DNA of 64,000 nucleotides from Carpediemonas membranifera (lineage: Eukaryota > Fornicata), in assembly GCA_019828565.1 (NCBI GenBank), contig JAHDYR010000005.1, forward strand, positions 1,116,001-1,180,000, read 5' to 3'. Position 1 is the stretch's first letter. The number at the start of each line of letters is the position of its first letter. The notes under the pieces are model-generated. The model searched no databases, was not told where the DNA came from, and saw only the letters and a list, made by a program, of their open reading frames with translations. The position numbers and the translations under genes were made by a program. Shown here piece by piece: positions 54,922 to 64,000 of this stretch.

Positions 54922-55640
54922 TTACTTCTTCACTGACCATCTCCTCCTCTTCAGCCCGGGAGGAACCTTGCGCAGAGTGGCGTGTCCCCTTGTCACTTCG
55001 ACCGCATACTCGATTTCCCACTCGCGACACTGTTGGGCAAAACACGCCAGGGCGCTCTGGCCGTTTTCGTTGGGCTTCAACGCGACATGTGTCACCCTTG
55101 CCTCCTCAGACTTGCTAAAAACGTACATGCGAGACGACTGGATCGATCTTTGGGTCAAAATCCCGGACAACATGGAGGTATGCAACGGACTTTCCAGTCA
55201 TTGAGCACCAGGCTTCAGCAGCCCACTGAGTTAACCACTTCTCCTGCCATGATTGAGAAGCACCGATGCNNNNNNNNNNNNNNNNNNNNNNNNNNNNNNN
55301 NNNNNNNNNNNNNNNNNNNNNNNNNNNNNNNNNNNNNNNNNNNNNNNNNNNNNNNNNNNNNNNNNNNNNGTAGCCTGCATCAGTTGAGAGTCTGCAGCCC
55401 ACGTATGGCGCCATTGCCATTCTGCTCAGCCGGGCGGGCACAGGGTATTCGGCTATCTCCAAAGTAATCTCCCCGATGCGATAGACCTTACCTCGTGCCC
55501 GAGCTGGATGGGCTTTTGGCACGCTCAAATCGGGATTCCCGCAGACCAGTGCTGTATCCAGGCGCGCGCTCAAAGAGTTCGAGGGTTGACAGTTCGCATG
55601 CTTCGCTTTGCGCAGCGGATCGGCAGTAATCACCGATGGG
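54922..55640 (-). pseudogene. Unknown gene W, interrupted by an assembly gap
   Basis: Minus-strand coding-like frames on both sides of a 100-N gap. Right of the gap: RGKVYRIGEITLEIAEYPV and MAPYVGCRLS. Left of it: WQEKWLTQWAAEAW and VAYLHVVRDFDPKIDP, then after one frame shift near 55125, VTHVALKPNENGQSALACF to a basic end (GLKRRRWSVKK). The last segment could be a nuclear localisation signal. I do not recognise the family. The 5' end is not defined. Confidence 0.35.
55270..55369. other. Assembly gap, 100 N
   Basis: Exactly 100 Ns, a placeholder length for a gap of unknown size. Confidence 0.99.
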
Positions 55641-56317
55641 ATGCAGTCTATCCGGCACGCTTCGAAACGCGGCGGCAGACCGCAGCAGGAGAAGCCTCAG
55701 AAGGTCGAGTAAGGACAAGCGCATCAGCCTGACCGATGAGCAGTTCAGGCACCGGTTGGCGTCCGGTCGCCTTGGCACGACCACGCGGCGCCCAGCGATC
55801 TCGATCGTCCAGCCCGGAGATCCGAAGCTCTGCCGACCTGGTGCCGCCGATGCTCCGATGAGCTGGCTTTACAACGGGCTCAAGGCCAGAATGATCGAGC
55901 TTCGCGATACTAAGAAGAAAGAGAGGCAAAGCGAGGGCTGACAAAGGGAGGCGGAGTTCGGCTCGCCGACTCACTTGAACAGAGATGCCAGAGAGGGCGA
56001 GAGACGTGCGACTGAGCGAGAGGCGGTGTCCGACGAGGCCAGCTACAAGAGCAGAGTGGATGCACTACGAGGGTGCCGGCTCGCTGAGGAGAGCGCCTTT
56101 GGTGAGGAGGTGGACTTGTGCAAAGGTGCCGATGAGGAACCAAAGATCGACCACGACGAGCGTGGCGGGAGATTGGCGGGCGACAGAAGATGGTGATAGG
56201 GGAGATTCAAAGAGAACGTGATTGATGAGGAGCGCTCAAGGAGGCAATACTGCCGACAGTATCGTCTTTTTCCTTCATCTGACATTGTAAAGAGGGAAAG
56301 GAGTTTATGATTGGAGC
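55641..56317. other. Region without a supported gene
   Basis: A plus-strand frame (55636-55941, ending in SWLYNGLKARMIELRDTKKKE) and overlapping minus-strand frames are open, but no domain or start signal distinguishes them. The stretch may be the 5' part of gene W or unrelated spacer. Confidence 0.3.
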
Positions 56318-57489
56318 ATGGCGCTGGTGTCCATGAAGCACCCATTCATATTGCCAGTCCTGTCTTGTGGCTCCACTGCTACTTCTCTCGTTGCGACGCA
56401 CAGCTGGCTGTCGCAGAAATGCACTTTAAGACCAGATTTTCACACAGCTACCTGTGCGTGGTGTTCGAGGCTAGATAGCGACAAGCTGGAGCGACTTACT
56501 TCCATACCTGGTAATAGTAGACCAATATCTGCACGACTTTGAGACCTGGAAAGCTGCAGGTCGTGATCAAGGATTGATGAGGCATTGTGATATGGAGGTT
56601 CCCCACCCTGCTACGGCGCTCAAGGACAGTCCGCATGTCCTCCCTGTCGTCGATACAGGTTTTGTCGCCGTGATCAGCAACTTCATGCTGGCTCCTTTGG
56701 TCAACTGTGCCCCTTCGCTGACGTCTGCCAGGCTCACTCCAGCGTGCAGTTCCGCTATGTTCGCATCTGCTGCAGGCAGTATGCTACGCATGCATGACCA
56801 CGGGGTTGTCCATTGCGATATTAAGCCAGACAGCTTCTCTTCAGCAGAGTCAGAAGGGATACCTCATTGATTTTGGGTCTGCAATGGGGAAGCCGGCTAA
56901 TGGCGACGACAGGTGGGCCATACAACTGAGATTTTGTATCCGAGTATCGCGGCGCCCATGGATATTTGCCCCCAGAGCTGTTCTACGAGTACCTTGTCTC
57001 GCGCTCAGTGATTCACTGCTGCACGCGACACCTCCAAGCTCGCGCGCATGACGGCAGGGCTCTTTCCGTCACTTCTTATGTCGTGACGCCTGCATCCGGA
57101 CATTTACTCTTGCGGTGTAGTCATTTTTGATGCTCTTTTACGGTCTCCCCCAGGTCCCCCTTTGCCGCCCGAAGGTGACTGACATGGGTGCAAACATGGC
57201 GCAGATCGACAACAAGAAGAAGAAGAAATGCTGAAGCTTGGTAGCTTGCTGAACTGGTGCCAATTCTATGGTGGGCAGTTGCAGTTGTCACCTCAGGCAC
57301 AGACACATTTCAAAGATTGCCTCGAGGTGTGTCAACGTGAACTCTGAGCTCGATTCGCGGCACCACGCCACCTACTTGTCTCAGCCTGTACGACCTAGCG
57401 AAATGCAGATGCTCCACTTCGACCCTGCGAAGCGTCCACTGCTGCCGAATGTCTTGACGAAAGCTCAAGGTCATCATGCGCGTGCATGA
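56318..57489 (+). pseudogene. Degraded protein kinase-like gene
   Basis: Kinase landmarks occur in the right order but in different frames: HVLPVVDTGFV (about 56630), HGVVHCDIKPD with the catalytic Asp (about 56800-56832), YLIDFGSA (metal-binding DFG, about 56858), GYLPPELF in the activation segment (about 56960), YSCGVVIFDALLRSPPGPP (about 57105) and MLHFDPAKRP (about 57408). The N-lobe glycine loop and lysine were not found. The product would be a Ser/Thr kinase-like protein; HCDIKPD rather than HRDLKPE is seen in CK1-like and viral kinases. At least four frame changes occur, so decay is likely, though introns are possible. Confidence 0.55.
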
Positions 57490-57882
57490 ATGCGTCGCCA
57501 AGCCGAGTCCGCTTCTGTTAGATGATACAGAAGAGGTCACCCTGTCTGCAGCTCAGCGAAAGAGACTGACCGACTGCTGTCAGCGAGGGTTTGAGGGTCA
57601 AGTCTTCTATCGGCGCTGCATAGTGTGTGGTAGAGACCTTCATGGACGCGAGAACGTCAGCTGTGACACATGCCACAAGGGGATACAGGCAGGTGAGCAC
57701 CAATAAGTGCGCAAAAGGTGTGCGCGGAAGACTGCACAGGCAGTTTATTGCGATGATTGAGCGGACGTAAAGAGATTGATACTTTCTGTGATGCAGGAAT
57801 GAGATCAATGCTGCTGACGGGTCTCGAGATGGCAGAGGTGCTGGAGAAGAGAGAGCAGAAAAAGGCATCAGAAGTAAAATGA
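57476..57882 (+). CDS. Small zinc-finger protein, 2 exons
   Basis: Exon 1 (57476-57692) and exon 2 (57797-57882) join in frame across an intron. It has CIVCGRDLHGRENVSCDTC, two CX2C pairs 10 residues apart, consistent with one zinc-binding knuckle or the N-terminal half of a RING or PHD-type finger. After splicing the tail is acidic and basic (LEKREQKKASEVK). The ORF overlaps the kinase's last codons in another frame, so it may be the C-terminal part of that gene. Start not certain. Confidence 0.5.
57693..57796 (+). other. Spliceosomal intron, 104 nt
   Basis: Starts GTGAGCACC, ends TTTCTGTGATGCAG after a pyrimidine-containing stretch. Removal extends the zinc-finger ORF from IQAG to MRSMLLTGLEM without a stop. 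Confidence 0.6.
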
Positions 57883-57973
57883 ACGAGGTAAATTCCAGTT
57901 CGCCGGAGATGATATCCTTCCTCGTACGCGGCATGTGTCTTGGGTCTTAAGTTCGCCATTTTAATCGTTGCGA

Positions 57974-58163
57974 GCATAAAATGCACACTTGTGCATTCGA
58001 GTACAATGACGAAATCCCTCAATATGCTACCAGCAGTGCATTTAATAACCAATATCAACGCCGAAACGCGTGTAGTTCGGAGCCATGTAGTTGTTTTGCG
58101 CTCGTTTGTCCCCCTATTACCGAAACTGGTGCTGTACTCTAGAAAAATCACTAACAACATCAA
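57974..58163 (-). repeat. Interspersed repeat R, copy R3 (inverted, truncated)
   Basis: 190 bp, reverse complement of R1 and R2, missing about 50 bp of their start. Its outer edge begins CGTTGCGAGCATAAAATGCA (57966-57985), nearly the string found before the gene at 30838. Confidence 0.92.
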
Positions 58164-58237
58164 CTCCTTTTCTCCGCAATGCAGATGAGAATGCCTATTC
58201 TCGCGATCTATAACTACCAATCATGTTTTCATTCTTT

Positions 58238-60600
58238 TACTCATACTTGCCACAGATGCACACATCCAGTGAGATCTCTCCTTCCTCATGGACATCGATG
58301 TCTAACCATTGCCCGTCAAACACGAGCCCTACCTGCCTCAACACCTTCTTCCATAGACCATCCCACTTGACCTTCAAACAGAGGTAACAGTTTCTGACAG
58401 TCTCCCTCGTCCAATGTTCCAGTGCCCTCGCTCGAATACCGGATCCAGTGTTTGGCGTCCTTGCAGCAGCGATGAACGCGCATTGTCTTCAAGACGCGTA
58501 TTTGGTGGGGAACGTCTGTTGACTGTCGCCCATACGAGACGACGCCACGGAGGAATCGGTAAAAACAACTCGACCTGCTCCTTCAATATCGTTCTCTCAA
58601 GGACCATCTGGTTGCGCCTTAAGTGTACTCTACTTTCCTGATTGCCAATAAAGTCGCGCTCGAATGACTCCTCAATAATCCGGCCAAGTGGGACTCCGGA
58701 TTTTTGACTGAATCTCCGGCAACACAGCAACTCGCGCTAAGCCATGAAGTGTGTCGATGGAGGGAGCCTTCTTTGGCTGCACCTTAGACGGCGGCCGGAT
58801 TGGAATAGACTCCGACACGGTGCTGGTCGTGCTCAGACACATTGTCAGTGAAAAGAGGTGAACAAGCAACGCTGTCAGTCGATGCCAGGTGATAATGTCA
58901 TCTGTGGCCTCCTCGTGAGAGTAATAATGCTCTTGCAGGTAGGCAACGAGTCTGAAAAAGTGGCTGAACGGGGGAGGGAATGCCATGTAGAGACCGTTTC
59001 CAATTGACGCGATCATCTTCCTCCCCTTCACTTGCTCATTACAGCCAGTCGTGCGACTGGGAGGTTCAAACTTAGCCAGCCTGGCGAGGTCAGCGTTTCT
59101 GGCCTTCTTGGTCTTGATTTCCTCCGGGGTAGAGTCTGGGTCGACCTCAATTGGCTTGAACATCCGACAAATGTTGTGTATCAAGGAGACGAAGTCATGA
59201 CTGAGGTGCATGATCGGCGGGACAAGGAAGATTTTTGCCCCTATCGAGAGTTGGGTCATCCGAGTTCTCGAATAGGCTGGGCATGATGCACTTATTCTTC
59301 TTGTTGTAGAACGACCCCCACTTCTTCTCTCTATCCAGGACTGTCTTGTCCTCAACAGACATCTTCTTCGCATACATCACGTCTGCAATCGTGTTTCGTG
59401 GGGGTGAGACCGAATGGGCTCCAGGCCTTGTTGTCAGCATGTACCGAGCTGAATGGAGAGGGATAGCTGCCGCCAATCAAGGTTCCACAGACTTTTGACA
59501 TCGCTGGGTGGTCTGCGATGAACATAACACCCAGTGACACGGCACAGGAGACCGGTATTTCTCACCTCAAGTGACTCGCGATGGGTACTTCTCGACTGAG
59601 CGCTCGATGAAGTCGAAGAATTCTCCAATGCGCTTCTCTGGTCCGTTGTACTCGAGTATGCGGAAGGGTGGTGTTCCGCCTGACGGGAAGACTTTGCCGG
59701 AGACATCGATAAACCGAACCTTCACAGATGTAGTCAACCCTCGCCATCCATCGACCCAGACGAGAAGATCAAGCGGCACTGTCTGAGTCTCTTCAGCTTG
59801 AGTCTGCGCTGTCAACTGCTTGCCCACGTTCTTACGAGCAGCCCTTGACCTCTCGAGATCGATAGGCGAAGCCACCGCCTGGCGATAGTACCGCATGAGG
59901 TCAAACTCAGCGTGTTGCACATGGGAATACCTGCCGCTAGACTGGAGACGCGGGTTGAGACCGGCTCTCTTCATCACGTCATTATGTGCAGTTCGCTTCA
60001 TTGCCGATTCGTAGAAGATGCACACCGTCGTACCTCTGAGCACTTCAGTGTTATAGTCGTCGCCGTCGAGATGTAGCGTTGACTTGTTCGAGGTCTGCGT
60101 CGACGTGGGTAATCAGGTCGAGGTCATACTCGCGGTGATCCTTGTCCGTCCTCTTTGCTCGTGTCTCTTGAGTGATCGCCATGGGTATGTAGCCCTTTAG
60201 GGCCTTTTCAAGTTCCTATGCGACTTGACAATGGTCTCAACGTCTGCGATGTTCCGAATGCTGCACTGAAGCGACTTGACTTGGTTTTGTGACCCTGATT
60301 GATGTTGATAATGTCAAGGTTGAGTCTCTGTGCAAGGGCTTTGCATGATGTGAATCTCGTCATTGACTGCATTCACGCCGATCGTGATGGCCCTGAGCTC
60401 GTTGGACACCCTGCAGAAGACGTTCAGTGTCAGCAATACGCTTACGTAGACGAGCATTCTCTGCCTCGAGGCCGAAGCTATCAGAATGCAAGAACATATG
60501 CACCAACGTAAAAGGTGACTGGGACCAGAGCGGTGTGCCTTCTTCTCCTTTTGAGATGCTAGTGGATGATGGCGCTGGGTAGAGATTGCTAGAAATAGCC
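58238..60600 (-). pseudogene. TP2: paralogue of TP1, transposase-like, frame-broken
   Basis: Matches TP1 block by block: LLVWVDGWRG (Asp codon at 59750-59752), TPPFRILEYNGPE, MFIADHPAMSKVCG (Asp at 59511-59513), VPPIMHLSHDF, RTTGCNEQ, EHYYSHEEATDD, ESFERDFIGNQE and RVHRCCKDAKHW, ending in VCICGKYE. The two Asp residues are 80 apart, near the TP1 spacing of 78. The N-terminal part has a likely coiled coil (ENARLRKRIADTERLL, about 60430). Breaks lie near 60050, 59570, 59270, 58730 and 58370. As the only transposase-like gene between the 71-bp inverted repeats, it is the best candidate for the element's transposase, but no catalytic Glu was assigned. Confidence 0.5.
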
Positions 60601-60879
60601 TCACGCGATACAGCGCCGATATTGATTAGTTCCTGCGCGATGCGGGGCTAGCTCGAGCCTTTGCTGGTGTTTGGAGGTATCAAAATCCGTTAATACGGCG
60701 ATCCACTGCGTCAATCGAGAGCCAGACGCTGCAAAGGATGGTATTGATGTCATCAGTGCCCTCCGGAGCATAGATAGATCCGTTAGACAGTTTCCACTTC
60801 AGTTGAAGCGCCATCTGTCAGTCGCTCTTTCAAGAATTCTAAAGATCCTAAAAATGCGTGACTTCGAGAAGATCATCTA

Positions 60880-62124
60880 ATGCCAGCCACGGAACTAGAG
60901 ATGAAGCGTGGAAATGAAGGAACTACTCGGACACCCGAGAGACGAACTCTCAGAAACGCAAGCCGATGGTCCGGGTGGAATGACGCCGCAAAAGAGCGAA
61001 TGCAGGTCGGCTCTCATGATTGGTATGCTCAAGGCATTCTTTTTGCATCACCGTTGATGTGTTTGGAACGGATATGACTGGTCTATCTGTCCGTAAGGTG
61101 GCGAATGCCTACAATCACATCATCTCGGTGTACTTGCAGCCCCTGCCACCCCTGATCCGACATTCTTTGATGGTATCAAGTCCCCTCACGGCTGTATCGC
61201 AGGGTAGGCTTGTCATTGGGCATGTTAAGGAGTGGGCAACCCAGTCTTGCCACTGCAACATCGGCATTTCTGATCAGGCTCCTTCGAGAGTGTTTCATAA
61301 CCTTTCTCGGGCCCCCAACCCGGTGCGATCGGAGCTTCTGACCGCGATGAAGAAGATTTTTCACGAGAGTTGGCCTGGACGTCCCCCGGAATTTTTGATT
61401 CGCGTCCTCTGTCCCTTAATCTGGTGGACCTTTCGGCACCCGACATATTTACTGGTCGGACGAAGACGTTTTTCAAGACAGCAGAAATCCCCCATTCCGT
61501 GCCGCAAGTGAAGCAGGAGGTGAAGGTTGACCCCGTTCGACCCTCTGGAGTCTATCTCTAAGCGTAACGTCATGCTACTCGATGACGTCCATCGCATGAC
61601 ACAGCGCATGTCGGAAGATCTCTCTCAGCTCAAAGAACGGCCGGTAACCGCTGATTCAGACTCTGACGATGATGGAGAGAACCTCCTTGACTTGCAGAAG
61701 AGGATGCTTGCCTTCTGTTGCGGCCATTGCCACAGCTTGGACTGGGTTGGCAATCTCAACACGTCAAAGTTTGTCTCATGTGGAGAGTGCGGCAGGAACT
61801 TTCATGACAATTCCGTTTGCGTGCCTGCTCGTCCGGAGAAATGTTCAAAGACTGCCAACTGGACGAAAGAAGCCAACAGAAAGAAGTCCTCGTGGAAGTT
61901 CACATGCCAGGCTTGTGTCCAGGAGAAGACTTGTTTCGCATGCCAGAAGAACGCCTCGGTATATCATTGTCGGATGTGTGGGCACTGGTTCTGTGGTAAC
62001 AAAGGGCTGTATGGGCACCACTGCCGTGAAGGTCGTCATTGACGGCGTGAATATTCCCAAGATCCGTCTTTGTGACGATTGCCTTGAGAACTTCAAGTCG
62101 GTGGTTCAACAGTCGGAGCAGTAA
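60880..62124 (+). pseudogene. Cys-rich PHD-like zinc-finger protein, frame-broken
   Basis: The best part is 61527-62042: a linker with an acidic stretch (DSDSDDDGENLL), then CCGHCHSLDW, SCGECGRNFHDNSVC, FTCQACVQEKTCFACQ, YHCRMCGHWFC and GHHC. This is a row of CX2C and HX2C pairs like tandem PHD or RING-type fingers, which often read histone marks. After a frame change near 62035 it ends LCDDCLENFKSVVQQSEQ. Upstream frames (61020-61530, with breaks near 61370 and 61530) have consistent codon use and probably belong to it. The N-terminal boundary is uncertain. The stop is TAAAG. Confidence 0.5.
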
Positions 62125-63270
62125 AGATACAATTGAATCTTTTTCAAACATATTTTTCATGAAGATAGATCCAATGAAACTATGTACCATGAGCCCGATT
62201 GCTCAGTGATTATGTGATAATCCTGTGTGACCCAGGACAGCGTGCTCCTGGAATCAACAGGGCACAAAACACCCTGCGTATTCCGGTAGCACACCGTTCT
62301 GACTCATACGTCCGTCTCTGGTTTGTCGTATACAGGTCTATTTACGTGTTTGGCGATGGCGCTCCTTAAATCTGCTTGAACGGCGTGTCGTGGCTGTCAG
62401 TATGCTGCAAATGTCGCAGCGAGAAAGGAGTCACCAATCGCGTTCAGCTTTTCTTGTTTCTCGCCCTGATACTGCTCGTAATATCGTTCAAGCGTGAATC
62501 TATGAAGTAATGGGACTGAATGGCCTCTATTGCGTCAATTTCTTTGCGTAATCGTTGTTGAATGGCCTAGAATAGATGTTGCAGCTGCTTCCAGCTCCTG
62601 TTGCATGCTAAATGCTGTGTTTTGGACAATTGGTCGTGTTCAGGCAGATTTTTTCGTGCAAAGTGCAGGCTAATACGCGCCCTTAAACTGTGGGATCAGC
62701 CGCTGGGTAAATATACTGAGAAAAAACCATATAGCTGAGTTCACTGTCTTGTGCTGAATACGGTGGCGCCATTTATTTCTCTGAATCGCTAAGTTTTGTC
62801 AGCGTTGACCGCGCACGACCGGTCGTCCTTACGCGATGACACCCAGCCCATCTTGTAGGTCGGGTGGCCATACCTCGCGGCCTTGCTTGCTTTTCTTTGA
62901 CGAGCAATATTCCCTGAGTAATAGCCTCTCCTTTTCTTCAATTCGACTCTAGCCAAGTCAAAAACAAGAAATCGACCATATCTCAAAATCTAACAGGTAG
63001 ATTCACTCTGAAAGTGATTATGCGCATATGTACCTCCTTTCAACTACTCACATAATCACTATCGTAGTGAATCTACCTGTTAGATTTTCTGTTATTGTCC
63101 ATTTTATCGTTTCGTCTTAACCTGCACGGCGAAATGCTCAAACCAGGCAAGGAGTCAGAGCCAGAGCTTCTTTCCATGCTCTAAGTACATCATATGGACT
63201 CTCAAGAAGACCTTCGTTTATCTCTAAATAGCTTAAATTTAATGAATACTTCATTTCTGAGCAAGAAATT
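62125..63270. other. AT-rich subterminal non-coding region
   Basis: 1.1 kb with no supported gene. A 65-codon basic minus-strand frame (62789-62986) is open but unconvincing. A fold-back element sits at its right end. Confidence 0.5.
62985..63088. repeat. Fold-back hairpin element with 23-bp perfect outer arms
   Basis: Arms 62985-63007 and 63066-63088 are perfect complements. A second 9-bp pair, GTGATTATG (63014-63022) and CATAATCAC (63051-63059), extends the stem. It resembles a small MITE, in size much like 35701-35807 but with a different sequence. Confidence 0.8.
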
Positions 63271-63341
63271 GTAGATTATCTAGCGTTTTGAGGTCGAAGA
63301 TAATCTAGGGTTTAGCAAAGATAATCTAGGGATGTTGACAG
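63271..63341 (-). repeat. Right terminal inverted repeat, 71 bp
   Basis: Reverse complement of 45478-45548 with one mismatch. It ends GGGATGTTGACAG, followed by CATGAACTG. Confidence 0.9.
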
Positions 63342-64000
63342 CATGAACTGTCCAGGGAGCCTGGGGGTCTGTCCTCGGTGCTTCCACAGGCAGGTTCGTC
63401 CTGCAAGGCCTCTGCTATAGCGTCCTCTGTTTCCCTGCTGTCTCTGCATCGTCGTTCAACTACGGCACCTTCTCATCTTGCTAGTTGCCTCTGATCCGTG
63501 CCCCCTGCGGCCCTGTTAAGTGACCAACCCGAAGGCGGGGAAAGTCGCCGAGTCTCTGAAGTCTGCCCCGGTAATGCGCCCCCTCCTAAGTATCCCTGCC
63601 CGAAGGTAAGGATGGTCACCAGGGTAACCCATAGTTGGCCCGCCACGGGTAACCGGAGCCGGCTCGAAGGCCCCGTGACGGGACAAGGGACAGAGAAAAA
63701 TCAGGGAATTGATCGAGATAGGCTCATAACGGGACTCAGAACAATCTTGGATGGCCCCAGGCATGCAAGGATGTGAAACAACATCGAGAGGGAAATAGGG
63801 ACGGATGGCCAACAAACAACACCTACAGGGAAGCCAGGGTCGCAGCTTGGAGACAGGGGAGCCTCAGTAAGAGCACCTGGGATCCGAAACCAATAGTGGG
63901 AGGCAACAGGCAGAAGCAAAGGCAGGGACAAGATTGGAAGACCAGAGCACTAAGATAATAACCAAACCAAACCAGTAGCAGAGACCAGGGAACATGATTG
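63342..64000. other. Right flank without a supported gene
   Basis: GC-rich, then purine-rich. Open frames of 60-100 codons occur on both strands without domains. It does not continue LINE2's ORF from the left flank. Confidence 0.5.

Larger units (their letters stand above)
45478..63341. mobile_element. Candidate 17.9 kb DNA transposon with 71-bp terminal inverted repeats
   Basis: The ends are inverted repeats matching at 70 of 71 positions. Between them lie TP2 (possible transposase), a tandem HEPN-like array, SET, chromodomain, kinase-like and zinc-finger genes, several unknown genes and a 240-bp repeat family. The left end interrupts the exonuclease-like ORF of LINE2. I found no clear target-site duplication: CAT occurs next to both ends but offset by one base on the left. 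So these could be ends of two different elements or a rearranged one. No DNA polymerase B, retroviral-type integrase core, or capsid gene was recognised. Confidence 0.5.

Noticed and set aside
45478-63341. Polinton or Maverick-type element
   Set aside because: I looked for polymerase B, retroviral-type integrase core, packaging ATPase and capsid genes and found none; a chromodomain alone is not enough.

Overview
The window is eukaryotic and almost entirely made of mobile DNA. Evidence for a eukaryote is spliceosomal introns (GTAAGT...CAG), two families of non-LTR retrotransposons, and SET, OTU, GNAT, chromodomain, kinase and PHD-like genes. No rRNA, tRNA, CRISPR array or bacterial operon was seen. 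A protist is most likely. An alveolate such as Perkinsus is only a guess from the element types and the very short (31-32 nt) introns.

Region 1 (1-28108) and region 3 (36142-44391) are head-to-tail arrays of two related retrotransposons, here called A and B, all on the minus strand. Each unit is about 3.45 kb: one ORF of about 1070 codons (unknown N-terminal region, reverse transcriptase with YQDD, CCHC zinc finger, restriction-like endonuclease) and a 3' UTR of about 217 nt that abuts the 5' end of the next unit. Left to right the order is A(partial), B, A, A, deleted B, A, B, A(partial), then after region 2: A(partial), deleted B, A, B(partial). One B unit is split by a 7.14 kb plus-strand LINE (4659-11798) flanked by a 13-bp target-site duplication. 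That LINE codes for an OTU protease-like domain, an in-frame 51-bp minisatellite, a DEDDh exonuclease-like domain, an AP endonuclease and a reverse transcriptase.

Region 2 (28109-36141) is a compact gene block sitting where about 484 nt of an A unit is missing. It holds a SET-domain gene, an intron-containing OTU gene, an unknown basic protein, a GNAT-like gene and a large gene (TP1) that may be a transposase. Four near-perfect palindromes lie between two divergent genes.

Region 4 (45478-63341) is bounded by 71-bp inverted repeats that match at 70 of 71 positions. It may be a 17.9 kb DNA transposon, inserted in the DEDDh exonuclease-like ORF of a second LINE (44392-45477). It carries tandem copies of a HEPN-like gene, a second SET gene, a chromodomain gene, a degraded kinase, zinc-finger genes, several unknown genes, three copies of a 240-bp repeat, and TP2, a paralogue of TP1. 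TP genes and SET genes occur in both regions 2 and 4, so region 2 may be a fragment of a related element.

Most frame breaks fall in homopolymers (G5-G7, C5, A7, T4-T5), and there is a 100-N gap. Many apparent pseudogenes may therefore be intact genes with assembly indels. The last 660 bp holds no gene I can support.
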